From NCBI GenBank assembly GCA_963718995.1, contig CAVRAP010000010.1:1-64000 (forward strand): 64,000 nucleotides of DNA, in the 5' to 3' direction. The notes under the pieces are model-generated. The model searched no databases and was not told the origin of the DNA. It worked only from the letters and a program-made list of their open reading frames with translations. This document shows positions 15,396 through 23,013 of this stretch, piece after piece. The position numbers and the translations under genes were made by a program. This DNA is from UBA4744 sp963718995. Lineage in GTDB: Bacteria > Actinomycetota > Acidimicrobiia > Spongiisociales > UBA4744. Position 1 is the stretch's first letter. Every line of letters begins with the position of its first letter.

Positions 15396-15986
15396 GGTGG
15401 GCTTGTCCAGGGTCGTCATGAATTGCAGGCCCAATGCCCGAACAAACCTGCTTTCCCGGTATTCCAGGCCCGATCCCCGAGCCAGGTCCCGGAGATGCTT
15501 TGGCATGAGCCGGTGGAGGTGAATGCGGCGGGCTAGAAACGGGTTGCGGTACAGCCTCACGGCGGCGCCGATGGACTGCATCCCCCGAAAGAGCTCCCAC
15601 GGGTACACGATGATGGCCAGTCCGCCCGGTTTGAGCACACGGCCGATTTCGGCGAGGAGTGCCCGGGGATCTTCTAGATGTTCGATGGTGTGCAGCGAGA
15701 AGACCTTGTCGAAGGTCCCGTCGGCGAAGCGGAGGTTGGTGGCGTCTCCCCACTCCACTCGCCGGCTCACGGCCTGCGACACGGAGACTTCGCTACTGTC
15801 CACGCCCATCACGTCAGCCGTGGATGCCTCCATCGCTTTCACATAGAAACCCCGTGAACAGCCGATATCCAGGATCTTCTCGCCCGGCTGAGGCTTCAGA
15901 TGACGCACCAGGACGCCGAACAAAGAGCGGTTGAAGTCGAAGGCCATCCGGTAGCCCCTGGTTCGCTCCGCTCTCCATCCAGACAC
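15393..15986 (-). CDS. Class I SAM-dependent methyltransferase
   Basis: 197 residues. Motif I is ILDIGCSRGFYV near residue 33, motif II GVDSSEVSV, post-motif RFADGTFDKVFSLHTIEHLEDP and motif III RVLKPGGLAIIVYPW, the Methyltransf_11 pattern. The tail (RIHLHRLMPKHL) resembles small-molecule or lipid methyltransferases. The start is GTG at 15986 with AGAGGAGA four bases ahead; the open frame to 16139 is not needed by the fold. The stop lies in the last unit of the 91-bp repeat array. The substrate is unknown. Confidence 0.87.
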   Translation of the reverse strand: MSGWRAERTRGYRMAFDFNRSLFGVLVRHLKPQPGEKILDIGCSRGFYVKAMEASTADVMGVDSSEVSVSQAVSRRVEWGDATNLRFADGTFDKVFSLHTIEHLEDPRALLAEIGRVLKPGGLAIIVYPWELFRGMQSIGAAVRLYRNPFLARRIHLHRLMPKHLRDLARGSGLEYRESRFVRALGLQFMTTLDKPT

Positions 15987-16120
15987 GAGATCTCCTCTTG
16001 CTTCGGCAGCGCCGGGGCGACTCCGTGATCGTATTCGTGGAGAAGTTGGAGCGCCCCTCGCTCGTTGCGCATTAACCTGGGCGCCACACGACCAGTCGAT
16101 GCGTACTCCAGGGACCCAGT

Positions 16121-17182
16121 ATGACCGCAGACACCTCATTCAGTGGACTCGTTAAACAACGCCGCGCGGCGCTGGGAATGAGTCAGGCTGGCCTGGCCGA
16201 TCTGGTCGGGCGATCTGCATCGGCCATTCGGAGCTGGGAACGGGGAACTTCTACCCCGACAGATGAGAGCGTTGTCCGCTCATTGGCAGCCGTCCTCGGG
16301 GTTGAAGAAAGTACCTTGCGCGAGAGTGTTGGGATGCCTGCCGAATTCCCGGTCGAAGATCTCGAAGAGATCGGCGGGCCGGGCCTGACAGCCTTCGCAG
16401 GAGAACGGCCAGACGCACCACCGGACGGGGATGATGCTGAACCCGACAAGCCGTCTCCACAACGACAGACGGCTGAAGAGGCCAACGACGCCGACGAGAT
16501 CAGCTGGGACGATGTCGCAGCGTCGGTATTGCGGGCCCCGGAGGTGCCGTCACCCGTCGCGGAATCGCCACCCGCCGATGCCTGGTCTGGCGAGCCGGAA
16601 GCAACCCTCGATGAGGAAGGGGAGGGCGAGGCGGTCGAGCAACCGCAAGGGGCGCGGGCGGCGGCGGTGCTGCTCGACGACGACCTCGAAATGGAAACGG
16701 CCGTTGAGACGCCGGTTGTACCGCAGGGTGAGCGGCTCACGGCCACCGCCGCCGACGAGCCGGCCACTACCGACTCCGCCCCGGTTGACCCGGCCCAAAC
16801 AACCCCTGATGAAGCCGGCGAACCGGAAGCCGCCGAACCGGAAGCCGCCGAGCCCGAAGAAGATGCCATCGCAACTGCGCCTCCCGGGGGCGGCCGCTGG
16901 CAGGCACCGGAACCTCTTGTGCCGGTTGCCGCGGTTGCACGTGTTCCGCGCCCGGCAGCGGCGACTTCGGCCCGCACCTCGATGATGCCCATCAGTGAAC
17001 CGACCGTCCAGCCGGGCGCCCCTTCGTACCTGGACGACCCCGATCAGATGATCACCTACTGGATCCGGGCAGCCCTCACGGTGGCGTTCGCCATGTTTCT
17101 GCTCGTCGTGCTCTTCTGGGCGCTCGGGAAACTCGGGGATTCGATCGGCGAGTTGTGGGAACTCATCAAGGCCGGCGCCTGA
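16121..17182 (+). CDS. HTH-XRE protein with long acidic linker and C-terminal membrane anchor
   Basis: 353 residues. Residues 6-65 are a Xre-type helix-turn-helix (KQRRAALGMSQAGLADLVGR, SASAIRSWERGTSTPT). Residues 75-300 are low complexity, rich in Glu, Ala, Pro and Asp, including a repeated GEPEAAEPEAAEPE-like motif. Residues 310-335 form one hydrophobic helix (AALTVAFAMFLLVVLFWAL) followed by a short amphipathic tail. HTH plus anchor recalls RodZ, but RodZ has the helix in the middle and a periplasmic domain after it; neither is seen here. Divergent from the methyltransferase. Confidence 0.82.
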   Translation: MTADTSFSGLVKQRRAALGMSQAGLADLVGRSASAIRSWERGTSTPTDESVVRSLAAVLGVEESTLRESVGMPAEFPVEDLEEIGGPGLTAFAGERPDAPPDGDDAEPDKPSPQRQTAEEANDADEISWDDVAASVLRAPEVPSPVAESPPADAWSGEPEATLDEEGEGEAVEQPQGARAAAVLLDDDLEMETAVETPVVPQGERLTATAADEPATTDSAPVDPAQTTPDEAGEPEAAEPEAAEPEEDAIATAPPGGGRWQAPEPLVPVAAVARVPRPAAATSARTSMMPISEPTVQPGAPSYLDDPDQMITYWIRAALTVAFAMFLLVVLFWALGKLGDSIGELWELIKAGA

Positions 17183-17201
17183 AAGTTGCCCACATAATGT
17201 C

Positions 17202-17231
17202 TTGACTAGCCCTCACCTAGAGTGGTATAAC
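17202..17231 (+). promoter_or_regulatory. Sigma70-type promoter for the small gene at 17283
   Basis: TTGACT at 17202-17207 and TATAAC at 17226-17231 with an 18-base spacer, about 50 bases before the GTG at 17283. It is the cleanest promoter in the window. The -10 box is inside the palindrome at 17220-17238. Confidence 0.7.
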
Positions 17232-17238
17232 ACCACTC
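17220..17238. promoter_or_regulatory. Palindromic operator overlapping the -10 box
   Basis: GAGTGGT-ATAAC-ACCACTC, a perfect 7-bp inverted repeat around a 5-base spacer. The core TGGT...ACCA agrees with FadR-subfamily GntR operators (GT-N-AC spacing), which would repress by blocking the -10 box. The regulator is not in the window. Confidence 0.6.
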
Positions 17239-17282
17239 ATGGTGGTGGTCTACCCGGGGGGCAGTCCGGAGAGAGGACCGCC

Positions 17283-17441
17283 GTGGACGATCGCGAACTG
17301 TGGGATCCCGTCATGTTGGAGGAATACCTCCTCGGTGTTGAACTCGGCGTCGACGGAGATCAGGTTTTGGAACTTCGTCGGCGAGTACTCGCCCGGTCGA
17401 TACCGATGCTGATTCGCGGGGACGACGAATACACGAGCTAG
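17283..17441 (+). CDS. Small hypothetical protein, 52 residues
   Basis: Starts at GTG 17283 after GGAGAGAGG and reads VDDRELWDPVMLEEYLLGVELG. Acidic, no membrane segment; a helical middle (LEEYLLGVELGVDGDQVLEL) precedes a basic RRRVLARS segment. The strong promoter and operator just upstream argue for a real gene. No family is recognised. Convergent with the TauE-like gene, whose stop is 5 bases away. Confidence 0.6.
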   Translation: MDDRELWDPVMLEEYLLGVELGVDGDQVLELRRRVLARSIPMLIRGDDEYTS

Positions 17442-17445
17442 GCGG

Positions 17446-18219
17446 TCACCCGCCGGCAATGGTCCTGATCGCCAGAGCGGTGCCGGCGAGGGCCGAAACG
17501 ATCAGAATCCCCCGACGGATGGTCGCATCGGCGATACGACCGGTGATCCAGCGACTCGAGTAGAGACCGATGGCTAACGCCGGAAGCAGTATCGCCGCCG
17601 TCACGATGTCGTCCCGATGGATCCGGCCGGCGACGGCCAGCGAGGTGACGTTGATCGTGATGCCCACAGAGAAGATGGCCGCCAGACTCGAGCGGAGTCG
17701 TTCTCCCGAGCTGTGCTGGTAGAGGAAGGCGAGTGGCGGCCCACCGATCGCGGAGGTGGTGCCGGAGATCCCGGAGGCCACTCCGGCGATGAATTGGTTT
17801 CTCCGGGTTTGCTGCACGGACCAACCGGCGGCCATCGCGACTGCTGCGGCCAGAACGATGCCGGCAATCATTCCGTCCAACGTCCGCTGTGCCAGGACTC
17901 CGAGCAAGATGACACCGGCGATCGCACCCGGGAGCCGGCCACTCAGCACCCACACGGCTCCCCGCAGATCGATGTGCTGACGCTCGCGAAGCACCATGTA
18001 GATGGTCATGGGAAAAGCCATCAACACCTGCGGGATAGGGGTAAAACCGCCGTTCACGAGGGTCAGAATGGGGACAGAAACCATGGCAAACCCCACCCCA
18101 ACGGTGCCCTGCAGGGCGGCAGCCGCGGCGGTGATCAAAAGGGCGATCATCAATTCGAGTGGGCTGAACAAGAGACGTCTTCCCGGCGGAGGTCCTGGCA
18201 GTATGGCAGGGAGGCGCAC
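17446..18219 (-). CDS. Sulfite exporter TauE/SafE family protein
   Basis: 257 residues with about eight hydrophobic segments and the duplicated TauE/SafE motif: GTVGVGFAMVSVPILTLV in the first half and GVASGISGTTSAIGGPPLAFLY in the second. Family members export sulfite, sulfoacetate or other organic anions across the inner membrane. The first 18 residues (MRLPAILPGPPPGRRLLF) are not typical, so the real start may be nearer the first helix. Divergent from the dimethylargininase gene with about 40 bases between. Confidence 0.9.
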   Translation of the reverse strand: MRLPAILPGPPPGRRLLFSPLELMIALLITAAAAALQGTVGVGFAMVSVPILTLVNGGFTPIPQVLMAFPMTIYMVLRERQHIDLRGAVWVLSGRLPGAIAGVILLGVLAQRTLDGMIAGIVLAAAVAMAAGWSVQQTRRNQFIAGVASGISGTTSAIGGPPLAFLYQHSSGERLRSSLAAIFSVGITINVTSLAVAGRIHRDDIVTAAILLPALAIGLYSSRWITGRIADATIRRGILIVSALAGTALAIRTIAGG

Positions 18220-18262
18220 GGCGTCTTGAATCGAAGTTCGGCAGATAGGTAGGCTCGCTGCG

Positions 18263-19033
18263 ATGCCTCAGCCCATTGCCTTCGTGCGCTCGGTCCCCGA
18301 TTCGTTCGCCGAAGCCCTCACGGGTGGTGCACCCGTTGCTGCCATCGATGTGGAGACGGCGCGCCACCAGCACCAACGGTACGTCGAGTGCCTCGGCGAC
18401 GGTGGGTTCGAGGTCGAGCAACTCGACACGCCATCCGCTCTTGCTGATGGACCGTTCGTTGAGGATGCGGGTGTGTTGCTGGTCGGAACCCTGGTTCTTA
18501 CCCGGCCCGGGGCGCCGTCGCGTCGGGGGGAAGTGGCCGGAGTCAGTGACGCTCTCGAGGACCGGTTCGAGATCCGCTCGATCGAAGCGCCGGGGACGCT
18601 CGAAGGCGGAGATGTCCTCCGGGTTGCCGGCCGCATCTACGTTGGGCGCTCATCTCGCACGAATGACGACGGCATCCAACAGCTGGCAGCGATCGCAGCC
18701 GAGCAAGGCATCGAGACGATTCCGGTCCCGGTTCGGAACGCTCTCCACCTGAAGTCGGTTGTGACCACCCTCAACAACTCGGTGCTGATCGCCGCACCCG
18801 GGCACTTCGATTCCGAGATCTTCAGCGGGTTCGAGGTGCGGTGGGTAACCGGGGAACGTGAGGTCAATGTGCTCGCGCTTCCGGATGGTCGGATTCTGGT
18901 TTCCTCCTCCAAACACCTGGTGCAAGAAGCGGCGGCGGCCGAAGGCTTCGAGGTGGTCACCGTCGACGTATCCGAGTTCGAGAAGGCCGATGGTGGCCTG
19001 ACCTGTCTCTCACTCCGCACCAACGACGGGTAG
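18263..19033 (+). CDS. Dimethylargininase (DDAH-type amidinohydrolase)
   Basis: 256 residues. Hydrolyses N-methylated arginine to citrulline and (di)methylamine, or acts on arginine/free amidino compounds in related members. The guanidine-modifying fold is shown by DGPFVEDAGVLLVG (acidic residues), GTLEGGDVL, the catalytic histidine in NALHLKSVVTTL and the nucleophilic cysteine in GGLTCLSLR near the C-terminus. This order and length match bacterial DDAH better than arginine deiminase (about 400 residues). Confidence 0.92.
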   Translation: MPQPIAFVRSVPDSFAEALTGGAPVAAIDVETARHQHQRYVECLGDGGFEVEQLDTPSALADGPFVEDAGVLLVGTLVLTRPGAPSRRGEVAGVSDALEDRFEIRSIEAPGTLEGGDVLRVAGRIYVGRSSRTNDDGIQQLAAIAAEQGIETIPVPVRNALHLKSVVTTLNNSVLIAAPGHFDSEIFSGFEVRWVTGEREVNVLALPDGRILVSSSKHLVQEAAAAEGFEVVTVDVSEFEKADGGLTCLSLRTNDG

Positions 19034-19286
19034 CCGAACTCTTCCCCGCACGAGTCCCGTCGCCGTTCTGGGGCCGACGATTCTTGCCGTCCTCCCTCAC
19101 CGACGGCGGGGGAGGGGGAACGGTCAGAAGGCCTCTGTCGATTGGCTCGTTGCCCTCTCAGCCTCGCTTCGCTCGGACAGCTCCTCCGTCTGCGCTAGGG
19201 GAACGACGTTGTGACCCGGCACGGCGGGAGGTCGGCTCTATCGCGCAACCCGTCACCTGCAAGGGAACGGGCGGGACGCACTGTTC
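19034..19286. other. Intergenic stretch with dispersed repeat motifs
   Basis: About 250 bases between convergent genes. It contains a GC hairpin (CCTCC..GGGGGAGG type, near 19095-19115) and CAGCCTCGCTTCGCTCGGACAG, a block resembling the GAGCGCAGCTCGC element at 21474. No coding potential seen. Confidence 0.4.
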
Positions 19287-20435
19287 CTACGCACTCCCCA
19301 AGGCCCGGTCCAGGTCTTCGAGGAGGTCGTCGATGTGTTCGAGACCAACGGAGAGCCTGACGAGGTCTTCGGGTACTTCGAGGGCGGTGCCCTGCACCGA
19401 AGCGTGGGTCATGACTGCCGGTACCTCTACCAGCGATTCCACCCCGCCCAGGCTTTCGGCCAGGCAGAAGATTCGGGTGGATGACGCTACCCGGCTCGCG
19501 GCCGCCGCCCCGCCCGCCGGGCGAAAGGAGATCATGCCGCCGAACCCATTCATCTGGCGGGCGGCCAAATCGTGCTGGGGATGGTCGGGCAACCCCGGGT
19601 AGATGACCTCGTCAACGGCTGGATGGCTGCCGAGGAATGCGGCAACGCGGGCTGCGTTGGCGCAGTGGCGTTCCATGCGGACGGCCAGGGTTTTGATCCC
19701 GCGGAGCACCAACCAGGCGTCAAACGGTCCCGGCACCGGTCCGGCAGCATTCAGCAGGAACCGGAGCTTTTCGTTGAGCTCCGGCTGCGCGGTGATCAGC
19801 GCACCGCCGACCGTGTCCGAGTGGCCACCCAGGTACTTCGTGGTGGAATGCAGAACGATGTCGGCGCCGGCGGCAATGGGCTGCTGCAGGTACGGCGTCG
19901 CAAAGGTGTTGTCCACGACCAGGCGGGCCCCCCTGTCGTGCGCAACCGTCGCCGCGTGCTCGATGTCGACCAGGCGCAGGAGCGGGTTGGTTGGAGTCTC
20001 GACCCAGACCAGCTTGGTCTCCGGTTTGACGGCGGTCTCCAGGAGGCGCCGGTCGGTCATATCGACGGCCGACCAGGCCACCCCGTGCTCGGCCAGCACC
20101 CGGGCGAAGAAACGAAACGTGCCGCCGTACGCGTCGTTGGGGAGCAATACGTGGTCACCCGGGTGGAGCAGGTATCCGACGAGGGCCGTGGCGGCCATTC
20201 CTGAGGCGGTGGCCACCGCCCCGCCTTCACCCTCTGGTGGGACTCCCTCCAGGGCCGCCAGCGCGACCTCCAATGCATGGCGGGTCGGGTTGTCGGTACG
20301 AGAGTATTCATAACCGCGATGGCGGCCCGGAGCGTCCTGCGCGAACGTGCTGGTGGCGTAGATCGGGACGGTGACGGCCCCCGTGGTCGGATCGGGTTCC
20401 TGCCCGGCATGGATGGCATCGGTCTCGAACCTCAT
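19287..20435 (-). CDS. Cystathionine gamma-synthase/lyase (PLP-dependent)
   Basis: 382 residues of the Cys/Met metabolism PLP enzyme family: RFETDAIHAGQEPDPTTGAV, YEYSRTDNPTRHALEVALAALEG, the PLP lysine in HSTTKYLGGHSD, and GFGGMISFRPAGG. Both cystathionine gamma-synthase (metB) and gamma-lyase share these. Because it directly follows a cystathionine beta-synthase core gene, the lyase role (cystathionine to cysteine, reverse transsulfuration) is the better inference. Its ATG abuts the upstream stop codon, so the two form an operon. Confidence 0.93.
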   Translation of the reverse strand: MRFETDAIHAGQEPDPTTGAVTVPIYATSTFAQDAPGRHRGYEYSRTDNPTRHALEVALAALEGVPPEGEGGAVATASGMAATALVGYLLHPGDHVLLPNDAYGGTFRFFARVLAEHGVAWSAVDMTDRRLLETAVKPETKLVWVETPTNPLLRLVDIEHAATVAHDRGARLVVDNTFATPYLQQPIAAGADIVLHSTTKYLGGHSDTVGGALITAQPELNEKLRFLLNAAGPVPGPFDAWLVLRGIKTLAVRMERHCANAARVAAFLGSHPAVDEVIYPGLPDHPQHDLAARQMNGFGGMISFRPAGGAAAASRVASSTRIFCLAESLGGVESLVEVPAVMTHASVQGTALEVPEDLVRLSVGLEHIDDLLEDLDRALGSA

Positions 20436-21392
20436 TCAATCCTCCGTGAAGTTGTGGTCGCGCATCCAGTCGTCGTTGAAGACCTTCGACAGGTAGCCGC
20501 GTCCGGAATCGGGCAGGATGACCACCACCATGCGGTCCGGGTCGCGCTCGGCAACCTGGAGAGCGGCATGCGCTGCCAGGCCGCAGGAACCGCCGACCAG
20601 GAGCCCTTCGCGACGGGCGAGTCGCCTGGTCATGGCGAACGACTCGGCATCGGTCACCTTGATGAACTCGTCGACGACCGATCCGTCGTATGTCTCCGGC
20701 CAGAAGTCCTCGCCGACCCCCTCTACCTGGTACTGGTGGATGTCTTCAGGCGAAGGAGCAGTGAAGATGGAACCTTCCGGGTCGGCGCCAACGATGAGAA
20801 CATCGGGGTTCTGCTCTTTGAGGTATCTACCCACCCCGGTGATCGTGCCGCCGGTACCGACGCCTATGACCACGGCCTGAACCTGTCCGTCGGTTTGCTC
20901 CCAGATCTCCGGCCCGGTCGTCTGATAGTGCGTGTCCGGGTTGGCCGGGTTCGAGTACTGGTCGGGGTGGTAGGCACCCGGAATTTCGGCCGCAAGACGA
21001 CGGGCTACTCCGTAGTACGAATCGGGATGATCGGGCAGGAGTTCGGTGGGTGTCACGATGACCTCTACACCGTAGGCCTTGAGGAGGTCCTGTTTCTCTT
21101 GGGAAACCTTATCGGGGACGGTGCAGATGACCCGATAGCCCCGTACGGCCCCCACGATCGCCAAACCCACGCCGGTATTGCCGCTGGTCGGTTCCACGAT
21201 GGTGCCTCCCGGTTGCAGCAGACCGAGTTGTTCCGCCCGGTCGATCATCGTCACCGCGATGCGCTCCTTGATCGAACCTCCGACACTGACGTGTTCGGCC
21301 TTGGCGATGAGATTCCCCGGAGGATGGAGGCGGGCCAGACGGATGAGCGGAGTGTGTCCGATTGCTGCGACGGCACTTTCGTAAATAGCCAC
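20436..21392 (-). CDS. Cystathionine beta-synthase / cysteine synthase, catalytic core only
   Basis: 318 residues. The PLP lysine is in GGSIKERIAVTMID, the phosphate loop in PTSGNTGVGLA and the glycine-rich loop in GTGGTITGVGRYLKE. The end, GYLSKVFNDDWMRDHNF, is a cystathionine beta-synthase hallmark, but the Bateman (CBS) regulatory domains that follow it in most actinobacterial homologues are absent. GTG at 21392 is chosen; the frame open beyond it has no homology. With the downstream PLP enzyme it would convert homocysteine and serine to cysteine. Confidence 0.92.
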   Translation of the reverse strand: MAIYESAVAAIGHTPLIRLARLHPPGNLIAKAEHVSVGGSIKERIAVTMIDRAEQLGLLQPGGTIVEPTSGNTGVGLAIVGAVRGYRVICTVPDKVSQEKQDLLKAYGVEVIVTPTELLPDHPDSYYGVARRLAAEIPGAYHPDQYSNPANPDTHYQTTGPEIWEQTDGQVQAVVIGVGTGGTITGVGRYLKEQNPDVLIVGADPEGSIFTAPSPEDIHQYQVEGVGEDFWPETYDGSVVDEFIKVTDAESFAMTRRLARREGLLVGGSCGLAAHAALQVAERDPDRMVVVILPDSGRGYLSKVFNDDWMRDHNFTED

Positions 21393-21407
21393 GAAGCAGC
21401 AATCTAG

Positions 21408-21560
21408 TTGCCGGTTGCGAGTTGTCGGCGGCCAGTTTCCAGTTCCCAGGGTGCGTCTCCCCCTGGCGAGCGCAGCTCGCTGGGAAGGGGGGAGTCCCGG
21501 CGTAGCCGGGGAGGGGGGCTCGTTCCCACCAATCGAGCCTCCTACCGAGTACTGACAACT
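21408..21560. repeat. Intergenic repeat-like filler
   Basis: Contains GGCCAGTTTCCAGTTCCCAG (also in part at 13896), a palindromic GCGAGCGCAGCTCGC block and GAGTACTGACAACTGATTACTG. These short, chromosome-dispersed style motifs suggest non-coding filler; no SD or promoter is evident for ctaA inside it. Confidence 0.45.
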
Positions 21561-21575
21561 GATTACTGTTTCCCC

Positions 21576-22496
21576 ATGCGTCCGCTCGCCAAGTACGCCT
21601 GGGCCACCCTCGCCGTCAATATCGGCGTCATCCTTTTCGGCGCGTTTGTTCGGGCTACGGGTTCCGGGGCCGGTTGCGGAGCCCATTGGCCCAGCTGCGA
21701 CGGTCAGCTCGTCCCGACCGGCCTCGAGGGGGCGAGGGCGATTGAGTTCACGCATCGAGTCACCAGCGGCTTGGCCCTCGTCATGGTCGCCGTGTTGGTC
21801 TGGCGGGTGTGGCGTAGCTTTCCAGCCGGTCACCCGGCCCGGCGAGGTGCCGGCTTCTCGGGTGCGTTCATCATCGGCGAAGCGCTGATCGGCGCCATGA
21901 TCGTTCTCTACGAATGGGTGGCCGAGGATGCTTCGGTGGCTCGTACCGTGGCGGTGCCACTCCACCTCGTCAACACGCTGCTCTTGCTGGGTGCTTTGAC
22001 GCTGACCGCCTGGTGGTTGTCCGGGGGCGGTCCCATTCGTTTGGAGCGCGATGTCCTTTTCTCACGGCGTTGGGTCGGCGGAGCGGTCGGCGTCGTTGTC
22101 CTGGCCGCCACCGGTGCAATCACGGCGCTGGCCGACACCTTGTTTCCTGCCGAGTCGGTGCTGGCCGGGCTCCGTCAGGATTTCAGCGGCACAGAACACT
22201 TCCTCACCAATTTGCGGGTGGCCCATCCGATCGTGGCGATTGCCGTAGGCATCTATTTGTTCTGGCTGGCGCGCCGGTTCGGGCGAACCGAAGTCGGGTT
22301 GCAGACTTCCGCGTGGGCCATCCTGATCCTGGTCGGCCTGCAGTTAGTGGCCGGCGCTCTCAATATTGCCCTGCTCACCCCGGTCTGGATGCAACTCGTC
22401 CACCTGCTGCTGGCCGACCTCGTCTGGGTGGCGTTGATCTTGTTGGGGGCGCAGACGCTCAGCGAGCGAACGTTGACCGCACCGGTCTACCCCTAG
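21576..22496 (+). CDS. ctaA: Heme A synthase (Cox15/CtaA)
   Basis: 306 residues, about eight transmembrane helices. Oxidises the methyl group of heme O to give heme A for aa3-type cytochrome oxidase. Conserved histidines are visible in IEFTHRVTSGLALV, VPLHLVNTLLLL, LRVAHPIVAIA and MQLVHLLLADL, and the extracytoplasmic cysteine in GCGAHWPSCDG. The start is the ATG at 21576. It overlaps the end of the convergent zinc-ribbon gene by four bases. Confidence 0.93.
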   Translation: MRPLAKYAWATLAVNIGVILFGAFVRATGSGAGCGAHWPSCDGQLVPTGLEGARAIEFTHRVTSGLALVMVAVLVWRVWRSFPAGHPARRGAGFSGAFIIGEALIGAMIVLYEWVAEDASVARTVAVPLHLVNTLLLLGALTLTAWWLSGGGPIRLERDVLFSRRWVGGAVGVVVLAATGAITALADTLFPAESVLAGLRQDFSGTEHFLTNLRVAHPIVAIAVGIYLFWLARRFGRTEVGLQTSAWAILILVGLQLVAGALNIALLTPVWMQLVHLLLADLVWVALILLGAQTLSERTLTAPVYP

Positions 22497-22924
22497 CGCT
22501 CGGCCCCGGGCGGGCGGGCGTCGGCCTTCTTGGCGTACTTGTTCAGCTCCTTGGTCAGCTTCGCCATGCGCGCAGCACTCTCGTCGTTGATCGAACGGCG
22601 CCCGCAGGCCGGGCAGGTCAAGACCGCTTCGGGGTGCGGGCACACCCAGTCGGCTTGCAGGGCCCGGATCTGATGCTGGCACCGGTCGTGGACTTGCTGT
22701 CCGCAGGCCCGGCAATGGAGCCACTCGTCGGGGTCTGCTTCGTGGTCGGCCAATTCCTGGCGGTATTCAGCCCCGCACCAGAAACACAGGTTGCGCCGGA
22801 CCGATGAAGTGCGGCGCCTGGCGGTGAGGCGGCCGATCAGGATGTGGACGACTATCCCAAGCGCGACGGTTGCCGCCAGCGCGGCGACAACCGCCCCGAT
22901 CATGAGCAGCACGTCCCGACCCAC
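22493..22924 (-). CDS. Membrane-anchored zinc-ribbon protein
   Basis: 143 residues. One N-terminal membrane helix (VVAALAATVALGIVVHILIG), then a cysteine-rich module: CFWCG, CRACGQQVHDRC with a histidine pair, CPHPE and CPACGRRS, enough for two zinc sites in a RING/treble-clef-like layout. A basic, helical tail ends the protein. No family recognised; likely a cytoplasmic zinc domain on the membrane face. Confidence 0.78.
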   Translation of the reverse strand: MGRDVLLMIGAVVAALAATVALGIVVHILIGRLTARRRTSSVRRNLCFWCGAEYRQELADHEADPDEWLHCRACGQQVHDRCQHQIRALQADWVCPHPEAVLTCPACGRRSINDESAARMAKLTKELNKYAKKADARPPGAER

Positions 22925-23013
22925 TGATAGCGCCTTTCGGTAAGGCTGTCTCCAGCGTGGGCGCCTGTGGACTCATCTGCCAGGGTCCAAAGACCCGTTT
23001 TGGCGACACCCCG

